Source of the DNA: Physocladia obscura
Lineage: Eukaryota; Chytridiomycota; Chytridiomycetes; Chytridiales; Chytriomycetaceae
Length of the DNA: 15,781 nt
Assembly: GCA_027596945.1 (NCBI GenBank)
Contig: JADGJH010000643.1
Location: 1-15,781, forward strand
Direction of reading: 5' to 3'
Shown: positions 1 through 9,528 of the stretch, one piece after another
Layout: every line of letters starts with the position of its first letter
Numbering within the stretch: the stretch's first letter is position 1
The notes under the pieces: model-generated
Seen by the model: the letters and a program-made list of their open reading frames with translations, nothing else
Told to the model about the DNA's origin: nothing
Databases searched by the model: none
Translations under genes and position numbers: made by a program

Positions 1-46
1 GATATATTTTTTCTCAACCAACATTGAATTATTGAAGTGAACTCTG

Positions 47-3000
47 ATGGGAAAGGGCGACAAAGAAAGCAGAGATAGAGACACACAGCCAACGCGCAGC
101 CGCAGCACACGGGCATGCGATAGTAAGCGCGCATTCTGTCATACTCCGATCCGTGTATTCGGCTGTCGACAAGTTTATTAAGTCTTAAATTCAAACCGAA
201 ACAGCCTGCAAACGTAAACGGCAAAAGTGCTGTGGTAGTGATCCTTGTGCGTGCTGTGAGGCGGCAAATATTGAGTGCAGTAAGTAAAGTCTCTGCTTCT
301 ACCCGGGATTTGTGCATGTTTAGTGTTGGCATGCTAATCTCTTGATCAGCTTATTCAGTTCCGCAACGCAAACGCGGTCCGAAAAAGGAGGACAAGGCGG
401 CGGCAGTTTCAGCTTTAGTGGCAGTGTCGAATAATGCAGGCGCCGCTGTCGAAACTAAGCCAAATGAGTCTGATCTGCGTCAGAGGTGGGTGAAGTCTGT
501 GTGGATTTTTACTTTGATCAAAACGACTTATTGCAAATCATCGATCCAAAAACCAAAACCTCAACCTTAAAAATCGTCGGAAATATTCTTTATCTTGTGC
601 AATGGTCGCCTGTTGTCTTATGATTCTGTGATCTGTACAGAGTTCGCCATATGGAATCCATTCTGACTTCATTGTTGCGCGGTGCTGGTGTTGTCAAAGA
701 GGAGCAGACTGAACAAACTGCAGATGGATCTCGTGATTCTGCCGAAAATTCGAGCGATGACGAAGACAACGATAATGATCTTGACAACCAACCATTTAAA
801 CGGGCGCGAATTTTGGAGGTCTCGGAACATGACAATAATGGCCAAGACGAATCTCCTGCCGTTCCTTCAGCAAACAGATCGCATCTTGATCAGCCTGATA
901 TCGCTCACTTAATTAATGCTTTAAACTCATCCACAAATCCTGATTCGATGAAAGCTACATTGGATCTTATAAACCAGCTGCAATTCGCTTCAAATTCGAG
1001 CAAAAATATAAATAAAAATTCCGCGGTAAAAGTACCGGTTGTTCAAATTAAGCCAGAAAAAGGATTTCGTGGAATTGCCCTCTCTCTTCAGCGAAAAATG
1101 CGCAGAGCAATCTGCGGAAAAGATGGAAATTCTCCGCAATCAGAATTTTCATCTTCTGCCAGTTATAACTCACCAACATCATCATCATTAGTTGGAACCT
1201 CTGGGCGAATTCATTCGACAGTTGTAGAAGACTTGGCTTCTGATGCAATTCTGTTTTTCGGTGCAACGTCGACTACGACATCATCCGCATGGAGGCAATC
1301 TCCAAGATTTTCTGGTGGAATTATGAATATATCTCTCAGTTTTGAGGCCAATCCTCCATCTTTAAAAGTTACAGAAGGGGATTACAGCCCGCCTTGCAGT
1401 CTTGAGCTTGTACTTCATTTGGTGGGAATGTACTTCAAGCACGTCCATCCATACTTTCCTATGATTCACAAACCTCGATTTTTTCAGCAATTCAAAGAGA
1501 AACGTACTGATGTTTGTATTTATTTTTGTAAATAAATTAAGTGTTTAACCATTTCAACCACAGCACTTCAATCTCCTTTTGCATAGTATGTGCGCATTAA
1601 TGAGCCAACAATGCCGTGATCTGACAGCTTGGGGAATCTCGAATCCAATCGAACTGCATATGGCGTTTTTCGAACGAGCCAGAGTGTTGCTGGGCCACCA
1701 ATTTGATTGGCCCCATATCAACAATGTTCAAGCGCTTTTGCTTCTTTGTATTGTTGGGCAAGGGACAAACATTAATGCGACCAGTTATCACTATATTGGT
1801 AAGTAATTTTTGAGGAACTGTGCTTTCTTAAGTTTTAAATTTTTTGACAATTTTATATTTAAAGGTATTGCGCACAGATTGGCCGTTGAGCTTGGAATGC
1901 ACAGAAATCTCGATAACTTGCGGCACCCGTCTCTTGATCCTGAACTTTTGGAGTCCATGCGAACAACATGGTTTTGCTTGTATGTGTTGGATCGATATAC
2001 AAGTGTTGTTGAAGGACGACCGATGGCAATCTCCGATCAAGATTGGGACACACCGTTTCCAGTTTCGAAGAATCCCGATATAGAAATGTTGCGGTATCAT
2101 GTTGGGCTTTGTGAAATTCTTGGTCGAATTGCAAATTTTGTTAACAGGCCAAGCCGGCCAGGATCAAATTCTGTGAATACTACTTTTGCGTATCGAAATA
2201 ATTTGAATGTTAAAGTGGAAGATCCGAAACAAGTAATGGCTGAGATTAGTTCTCATTTAACAGCTTGGCATACGAGTCTTCCTAATGGGTTGCAACACCG
2301 GCCAGATGCGAATTCGAACTGGAGTTTTCACCATCACATACACGCTATGTACCACACTGCTCGAGTTCTTTTACATCGATTGGATGGAGGAAAATTCGAT
2401 CAAAGCTGCTCAAAAAATGCAGTTGAAATTTCTCGAGTTCTTGAATGCCTTCCAAGTTCATCTGACGTTGAACAAAATACTTCAGAAAAAGGAAAGCTTC
2501 CAGCACTTGCTAATAGTGAATTTGTATTTGTTGTTCCGTTGATTGTATATTCTGCGTTGACATGTAATACATTGTTTCTGGACTTAGCTTTGGTAAATAA
2601 ATCCGAGGATGTTGGAGGAAATATTAATGGTACGGGCGGTAAAAAGCGAAAGTATGGCCATCAAAAGCCAAACAACTCGTATTTTTCGTATTCGGGAGAA
2701 GCTTCCGCTGAAATATCTGTGTTTGCAACAAAACAACTGCGAAAAAGTTTGGTTGCGTTCGATCGTTTGAAAACAACCAGTCTGTTTGCAAACTATTATG
2801 GTCAACTCATAATGGAGGTTCTAAAAAATGATGGAATTGTCCTTCCAGTGGAAGATGATTGTGATGACTCCGAGTTTTCGCCATCCCCAGATGAACCTGC
2901 TATTGCAGCTGGCACTACGCAATCACTTTTTAACATATTTAGCTCATCTATGAATCCAAGCTCATCAGCTAATTCTTCGTCGTTTTTGGGTGGTGGGTTT

Positions 3001-3744
3001 CCGTCATTTGGCAGTGGGTTTTCGGTGGCTGCTGCAGCTGCCGGAGTTGGAAGCGGGGGAGGTACATCATCCGATCCGCGCAACTCTATTGTTGAAGAAT
3101 CAATTGCAACTCGTCTGGCTAATTCGGTTAAGGCAATTGGGGATAACTGGAACGAATTTTTGCATCTGAGCCCCAAAATGCAAAATAGTCACATGTTTCA
3201 GCCTCAAAATTCTTCAACTTCAGGACCGTCTGAGCAGCAACAACATCAACAGCAAAGTATGAGTATGCAGTCTAGTTTGATGAATGCGGCAAGTAATATG
3301 TCGTTTCCAAATCTGGGAATGTCAAACTTGGCTATACCGAATCTGCCCAGACCAAACTTGCCAAATTTGCCAAATTTGCCAAATATTCCAAACCCGATAA
3401 CCGCACTTCGGGAATTCAGTCATGGCTTTTTGAACTACGGAATGAATTCAACTTTGGTTGTACCTTCTGTTGGAGTTGGTGAAAGCAGGAGAGATCAAAA
3501 TCAAACAGTGTTCAATGGAAATGAATCTGTTTCAACACCATCACAGTATTTTGACATATTTTCTGATCTAATGAATAATCCCTTTGATGCTGCTTCCTGG
3601 CCGGATGTCAGCTTATCAAGTTTTGGCAGAAGAATGCCTGGTTTTGGCTCATCAAGCAACGAATTACCTGAGCCAGTTGCTGGTAATGAACAGGAAGATG
3701 AAGATCTTGCTGAAACAGAGGAAGAAGAGGAAGGAGAAGATTGA
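47..3744 (+). CDS. Zn2Cys6 (Gal4-type) fungal transcription factor with Fungal_trans domain
   Basis: Six exons can be joined in phase: 47-122, 205-279, 350-485, 641-1511, 1564-1798 and 1865-3744, giving 1090 aa. The ATG at 47 is in frame with a complete binuclear zinc cluster, Cys24-x2-Cys27-x6-Cys34-x5-Cys40-x2-Cys43-x6-Cys50, followed by the basic linker RKRGPKK and a short helix beginning MESILTSLL (from about residue 100) that probably dimerises. Residues about 345-600 resemble the Fungal_trans regulatory domain (PF04082): HPYFPMIHKPRF, LLLHSMCAL, then LAVELGMHRNLD and EGRPMAI. The C-terminal third is low-complexity: Ser/Asn/Gln-rich, with tandem PNL repeats and a Glu/Asp tail, typical of activation regions. 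By family it is a nuclear, DNA-binding regulator. The target genes and the exact orthologue cannot be told from sequence. The downstream ATG at 651 is internal, since starting there would remove the DNA-binding domain. Only 46 bases of upstream sequence are in the window. Confidence 0.92.
3351..3390 (+). repeat. 9-base tandem repeat coding for Pro-Asn-Leu units
   Basis: About three near-perfect copies of a 9-base unit (ttgccaaat) encode repeated NLP / PNL triplets inside the C-terminal disordered region of the transcription factor. Degenerate copies (PNLGMSNL, IPNLPRPNL) lie just upstream from about 3307. The repeat is in frame, so changes in copy number would alter length without breaking the protein. 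Confidence 0.75.
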
Positions 3745-3795
3745 TTTGCAACATAAAATAAAAATAAAAGTAGCATCCTTAGCATCCTTTGTTTA
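3745..3795. terminator. Shared convergent 3' region with poly(A) signals on both strands
   Basis: These 51 bases separate the stop codon of the transcription factor (+) from that of TRAPPC11 (-). On the + strand two AATAAA hexamers occur back to back (3757-3762 and 3763-3768). On the - strand an AATAAA lies at 3797-3792, touching the TRAPPC11 stop codon. A perfect 9-base tandem duplication (agcatcctt) occupies 3772-3789. The gap is so short that the two 3' untranslated regions very probably overlap; this is inference from spacing. Confidence 0.6.
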
Positions 3796-6700
3796 TTATT
3801 GGTAGGATGAGGGGGAAACATAAACAACAATATCTTCTGCAGGACCTCCGCCTGCAATATAAAGTGGAACGATTTCTTCAGAAAGTCCAGTGCCATTAGT
3901 TTCGTCCTCGTCTGCAACAGTCACAACATGTCGAGTTACTTTTACCCGAGGAAGTTTGCAGGAACCGGAAATTAGAGGTACAGTCACAAACTTTAATATT
4001 CGTTCCGATAGAGGCAGAAGTCGCATATGTTGTAGAGCTTTGTATCCACTGAACACGAATGCGTCAGATGGTTCAACAAGCACATTCAAGTCGAGCATTG
4101 TGGTGGAGGATGAATTTTGGATCCTGTAGGACAGAGAAATCGGATTTCCAACTTTAGTTTCCCCAGGTAAATCTGTGGGAGGTAAAAAAGTAATACAAAT
4201 TTATTTTCAAGGAATTAAAAAAATATATATATATTTTTGAATCAAAGAGGAAGAACAAACCAAGCAAAGCCCATACATCAGGGTATGACAAATCAAATGA
4301 AGGAAACCGTATAACAGAAAATACCCAATCATTTTCATCAGCCTGTTTCCTATTTTAATAGTAATAACAATTATTGAATTAAACTGCGTACACAATTGTG
4401 TTGAACAAACCGTTTCCACTCAATCACAAGTCCACCAACTGAAATTTCAGACAGAGGTTGTAAAACATCCGATTGAACAATGACGTGAAACACGTAATTT
4501 CGTGTATCGCCTTGCTTCATCAGCTGAGCTTGACTTCCAGATATTTCATCTCCAACAAGTTTCACTTTTACAGTTATCCCATCAATTAAAGCCCCGTTCG
4601 AAAAACGAGTTGAACGCACGACTAAATCAACCGGAGAATGCGTTTTAAGTGTTCCTATGAGAGTCCACCCAAAAGATCGTTGGAAATCAATATTTAATTC
4701 TCCTGAAAATAGTCCAGCTTCAGATAAACCCAAGCTATCTTCATCCAGCTGCGACAGTATGGGCACAGCTCGCGGTTGTTGAACAAATGCGCATTCAAGT
4801 GCTTTTATACATTGAACTTTGAAACTTTCGGTTTTATGGAATTTGTACTCGTTTTCCAGGTGATCTACATGTTCATCAACGTCAAAAGGACTTGGGATAT
4901 GAAGAACTCTAAAATCAACTGATACATTGATAGATCGTTCTCCAGGATGCTTCAATGCTCTGACGTAAAACTGCACCGATGCACTTGAATGTGCTTTAAT
5001 TGTTCCGAAATCAATCTTGTTCAGCCCATGATCGGAAATTGGAGCTTCGACTTGCTTTTTCAAGCCTGCAACAACAGCAGCAGCAGCAAAGTTCTCAAAT
5101 AAGTTGATGTTTGTACTGGATGACGCTGCTGAACTTGACGACTGCGGAGTTTCAACTCCCTGAGTTTGTAGTAATATTATCTTGTCTTTTACGATTTGAC
5201 TTGATTTGTCTAGTATTTTAGCAGTTTAATTGCGACATAGAAAAAAAATAAATTAAAACCCTCCTCACCAGCACGGTCTGATGACTGAAAATTCCGAAAA
5301 TCAATCTCAACAGTTCCTTCCAGATCGTCATCTTCTTCGTTCTTCAATTGAAGTGTGACGGGATAAATTTCATCCAATAAAATCGGAGCAGCATGAATCA
5401 AACTCAAAGTAAGTTTTGGCTGCTTTTGAATTATCCGCGTAGTTGATAGATTTCCATAACCATTTAACGCTATGAAACGAGGTCGCAAGTCTGCTGCTAA
5501 TAAATTTATAAGAAACAGGAATAAATAAATTTCCAAAAATTACCATTATCAGACTTAGAAAACCACTTTCTTCGTATCGTGTTTTCGTTAGTTCGCTCCG
5601 ACACGTTGTAATTCAAACGTAACGTTCCACTATTACCCTCCAAAATAAGCACTACAGCCTTAATTTTAACATCTTCAGCGACTGTCGGTATAATCTGTCC
5701 CTCAAAGATTTTTTTCGTTCCAGGAGTAATAGAAAGGTCACCATGCGCGATTGAGATTTTTCTCGATTTTACAGCCAATGGCGCTTCCGAATTTGGGTCG
5801 ACGCTGCGAATCGTTGATGAAAAATCAATGAAAGCAACCTTTTCGGAAACAGCTGAGTTTGAATTTTCCCCATTGTCAATCCATAAGTTATCCAAAGTAC
5901 TATTCGAAAATAAAACGCGAATCATGTGCAATCTCATAGAAGTAGGCAAGCCATGCGTCGACACCGTCACCTGAAAGCGTGCAGATTCCCGCACAAATGA
6001 GTTTGGCTTGAAAAACTGCCAACCAATCTTTAAAAACGCATTAATTGTATCCATATCAACATCAACATCCACCCGTCCTTCGTCAACCTTTTGAATAGAA
6101 TCACCATCAGAACCATTCAAAATCCGCAATACTTCTTCCCACGCTTGAACCCGCCGGCTTTCTTCCCCAACAACATCCTCACAAACCATTTCCACAAGGC
6201 CTTCAACAACCGCACGTCGTTTACCCAGCCGCCGCGCACAATCTACTCCGGTGCTTACAATTGCTCCGAGAATTCCGTCCATCCATGCTTCTTTGCGATA
6301 CGTTTTCGCAATCCGCTCGAAAAATTTGAGCCCCATATCGTCGCGTCCGGCGCGTTCATATGCGTGTGCAATTTGAGCTGCGAGAAATAGTGTCATGCGA
6401 CCGTGTTTCGCGCGTTTGAACTGCTCATATGACTTTGTGAGCAGCTCGATGGTTTGCGCGGCGTGGTCTGTTTGGACTTCGGCAGCGCGCGCAGTGGCTG
6501 CAGCGATTGCGGCGATAGATTGTGGCGGTGGGTATTTGTGTGCGAGTTCTTGCGATTTTTTGAATCGGACAGAACGTTCTTGCATGCACAATGCAGCGGA
6601 ATAGTAGTAATATCCGGCGTTTTGAACAACAATGCTAGGTACAGATGTGCTCAGCGGACCAAAGCTGGTGACAAGTGATTCGCCAGTGGAGAGGTGGGTG

Positions 6701-8380
6701 GAGGCCGTTGATAGAGTTGTAAGGAGTGACTGGGCAGATATTATTGTGGTTGCTGACAATGCTGATGTGATTGCGCTTCCAGGTGGAGGAAACGGAAGAC
6801 GCAGACCAAGTTTAGTCGACAGCTCAATTAATTCTCCAAAAACGCGGCACCTTTTAGAATTGTATATTTGAAAATGAGAGAACAAATCAAAACAAAAAAA
6901 AAAAACAAAACTGTTTCGAAATCCACGCCCAGTATTCGAATGAACCATTTCCTGGAACAACGGCTGATAATGTTCGAAGACCAGGAATCGACAAGTTTGC
7001 AGCACTACCACTCAAATCTCCAGCAAACTCAGGCAAACACTTGAAATTAGAAATATGTTTTTGAAATTGATTCATCGCGGGCAAAGGAGTATCTGCATAT
7101 AACGCGAGCTTGCAAATTTTGATACTGATTGAATCAGCCAAAGTTCTTGCTTCAGTCCACCTTTGAGTAAAAGGGACAAGAACTTCAGCGCCATTGCCGC
7201 CGGAAAAATTCCCAACAGCAAGCGTTGAATGAAACATATCAATAAGAGTTTGGTAAGCTTCTAGGTAGTGGAGTGTGGCGGTATCGAGATCTTGCCGAAA
7301 CTCGGCAAAAACCGCCATTTTGAAATCATAACGGACGCTCCAACCCATGGGATTCAGAGGCTGTGCGGGTGGGGCTATTGGATCAATGTCAATCAAATTC
7401 GGAATTGGATTCGCAACTGGAGTTACTGGTGGCGGGCGGACACCAATAGGCGCAAGTTTTGATTTCTTTTTTCGGATTCGACGACCGTGTTCTCGATAGT
7501 AGTTGACAGCATTTTCGTACAAGTGCTTTTGGATGCTGAAAAAAAATAAATGTCGATGAGCGTTGATGACCATAAATGATAATAACGGATTATTAATGAA
7601 TATGATTACATATATTTACGCACCCGTTGACAAAATCGTCGATTTCGTTCGGAGACCCCGAAGGTGGCGGCAACAAGAAAAGCGAGTTCCTGGAATCAAG
7701 GGCACACGCGCGACGCAACGTCTGGATACGCGATTCGAGTGCCGGATACGCCGCAGGGAGTTGGTCAAGAATCAACACAAGTGAGAATTTTGCCTGCTGG
7801 CAGCACGAATCTGCCACGCGTTTACGCACCGCGTTCACTGCGGCAATTGCGGCAGAATCTATTTCCTGAGAAATCTGATGCTGTGCTGCTATTTGTTGCT
7901 GATTCGATTGGTTGGGAGGATATGAAGAACGCAGTCTTAGAAAATGGACTACAACGGCCGGCGCTGCGTCGCGATGGCGACGCAACCATAGAGGTGTCAT
8001 GATTCCGTCAGGATACAGCACTGATGTTTGCGCGCGCGGTGTTAGCTTCTGTTTTTTTTAAACACATTAATTAGTTTCTATGTTTGACGAAGGAAAAACG
8101 AGCCGAGTTTTCCCACCGCAGATTCGCGCCTGTCGATACCCCATTCAGTAACCACGCGAAAGTACGGCTTTCGTGCCGGCGCTGCTTGACCGTGGTTCGG
8201 ACTGTGGCTTTGATTGTGGTTGTTGTCGTCCCACGGCGAAACCGAGTTCCGCGCAAGAAGCGCCGCCAGAAGCTGCTGCTCTGTCGCGTCGCCACCTGCC
8301 TTTTCACTTCCGCCGCCCAAGCCGCTTATCCCGAGCAAAGCCGTGTGGTGGAGAATGTATTCCAAAGGGTAACTATCCAT
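3796..8380 (-). CDS. TRAPPC11: Trafficking protein particle complex subunit 11 (TRAPPC11; Foie gras / Gryzun)
   Basis: Eight minus-strand exons join in phase: 8380-8140, 8020-7624, 7535-6912, 6850-5544, 5496-5269, 5209-4411, 4349-4261 and 4172-3796, giving about 1353 aa (human TRAPPC11 has 1133). TRAPPC11 belongs to the TRAPP III tethering complex, which acts on Rab1-type GTPases in ER-Golgi traffic and autophagy. The N-terminus MDSYPLEYILHH followed by GISGL, the EW..YPDGI motif around the first splice, the helical Foie gras region (about residues 265-640, with QRWTEARTLADSISIKICKL, WAWISKQ and EQFKRAKHGRM), and the C-terminal Gryzun beta-sandwich part ending with EPSDAFVFSGYK all match the family. 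The extra length includes a Pro-rich linker (about residues 245-275) and Ser/Ala-rich loops. The gene is divergent from B9D2 and convergent with the transcription factor. Weakest boundaries are the first intron (alternative: donor at the RRESA codons with acceptor at 8049), the fourth acceptor and the sixth intron. Confidence 0.92.
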
Positions 8381-8471
8381 TCACTTGCGATTTTTTGAAC
8401 TTTTTTTTTTTTTCTTGGAAATTGGCATAAACAAATTATTCAACGCGTGTTCCAAGATTTTTTTTTGGAAA
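8381..8471. promoter_or_regulatory. 91-base bidirectional promoter between TRAPPC11 and B9D2
   Basis: These 91 bases separate the TRAPPC11 start codon (8380, - strand) from the B9D2 start codon (8472, + strand), so they must hold both 5' untranslated regions and at least the proximal promoter. The stretch has two T tracts, an 8-base inverted repeat (tcttggaa at 8413-8420 and ttccaaga at 8450-8457), and ACGCGT at 8443-8448, which matches the MluI cell-cycle box consensus bound by MBF-type factors in yeasts. I see no TATA box. Function of the motifs is inference. Confidence 0.6.
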
Positions 8472-9266
8472 ATGGCTGAAGTTTTCTGTATCGGGGCAAT
8501 ATCTGGGGCATCTGGGTTTCCACGAATGTCACTGTGTGCAAAATACGCGTTCGTGGCTGGCGATGGATGGGATCTCATTGAAGGACTCGACCAGGGACAG
8601 ACTCATGTTGATGTTGGCTCGGGTGAAGTAATCGGACTGATTTTATATATTTATTTTTGCAAAATAAATAAAAATATTTTTTTTTTTATTTTTTTTTTTT
8701 GCTAGGATGATCGATTCTGTGTGTGGACTCACCCAATTGGTGTGAGATTTATCATAATATATATTTTTTTTTCTTCTTCATGTAACCAAAAAAAAATTAA
8801 TACAGATGTGCATTACACGACAAAAACTCTCGCCGGATGGCCAAAATTAGTGTTTCAAGTGTTTTACCAGGACATGTTTGGCCGGAACGAACTTTGTGCG
8901 TTGAATTTCTATCTACTAATTTTTTTTTTTAAATAATTTTTTTTTATTGAAGATGGATACGGATTTATTCATATTCCAACAACGCCTGGTTTACACACAG
9001 TCGAATGCGTCACATGGCGCCCCGCAGGAACGTTCATGGATCAAGTTTGGAGTTGAGCAAAAACAAAAAATTACCAAAAAGTTTTAAAATTGCTGATTGA
9101 TAAATTTCTAGCATTTTTTTTGGGAGCGACGCCTCAATTGAAAAGTCTCGATTTGGTGCATAATCCAAGTGATCGGTTTCGGTTGCAGACTGTTGCAATG
9201 GGAAAAATTCACTTGGAATTGAGTATAATTGTGCGAGGGTTTGAGAAGCATGGTGTGTTGCTTTAG
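8472..9266 (+). CDS. B9D2: B9 domain-containing protein 2 (ciliary transition zone, MKS complex)
   Basis: Five exons join in phase: 8472-8627, 8706-8739, 8806-8895, 8953-9051 and 9112-9266, giving 177 aa (human B9D2 has 175). Similarity to B9D2 runs end to end: [17 protein letters not shown] at the start, [56 protein letters not shown], then [19 protein letters not shown] and FEKHGV near the end. The single domain is the B9-type C2 domain (PF07162). In other organisms B9D2 works with B9D1 and MKS1 at the transition zone, the gate at the base of the cilium or flagellum. The start is the only sensible ATG, with an AAA preceding it. Exon 2 is only 34 bases, and the reading frame and the conserved HPID are restored only when it is included. 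Introns are AT-rich with long T tracts. Very secure identification. Confidence 0.95.
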
Positions 9267-9528
9267 CGAAGAAAAAAAGAAATTGGAAAACGTTTTTTTG
9301 TTTACTGTTTTGTTGTAGTTGTTGCAGTAGTTGTTTCAGTTGTGAAAGAAGTGGTCGTTTTTTCTTTCTTCCCCGAACCATTGGTTGAAACACTTGTAAG
9401 AAATTGTGTGAGTAAAATAAACAAAAAAAAGTTTCACCTTGAAATCAGTTGTTGCACCGAAAAAAAAGAAAAGCCGCAGTCATCAACAACAACAACTATC
9501 ACCAGTACTCTACCACTACTGTTCTAGC
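9267..9528 (+). other. Intergenic region B9D2 to F-box gene, with possible 5' UTR intron
   Basis: This 262-base gap lies between two genes on the same strand. There is no ATG on the + strand between the B9D2 stop and 9529, which suits a 5' leader. A GTGAGT donor at 9407 and a TCAG acceptor ending at 9448 could define a 42-base leader intron. The same stretch contains an AATAAA at 9415-9420 that could serve as the B9D2 poly(A) signal, about 150 bases past its stop. I cannot tell which reading is correct. A CAA-rich run lies near 9482-9497. Confidence 0.4.

Noticed and set aside
651..1535. Start of the transcription factor at the ATG at 651, with a stop at 1535
   Set aside because: Upstream exons encode a perfect C6 zinc cluster in phase, and the stop at 1535 lies just past a GTTTGT donor whose removal restores the Fungal_trans domain.
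8640..8800. T-rich and A-rich tracts considered as remnants of a retroelement tail
   Set aside because: They lie inside B9D2 introns between exons that join in phase, with no target-site duplication or element sequence; AT-rich tracts are common to the introns here.
9342..9527. Small + strand open frame before the F-box gene
   Set aside because: It has no ATG, is made of low-complexity Lys/Thr sequence and overlaps the probable leader and intron of the F-box gene.
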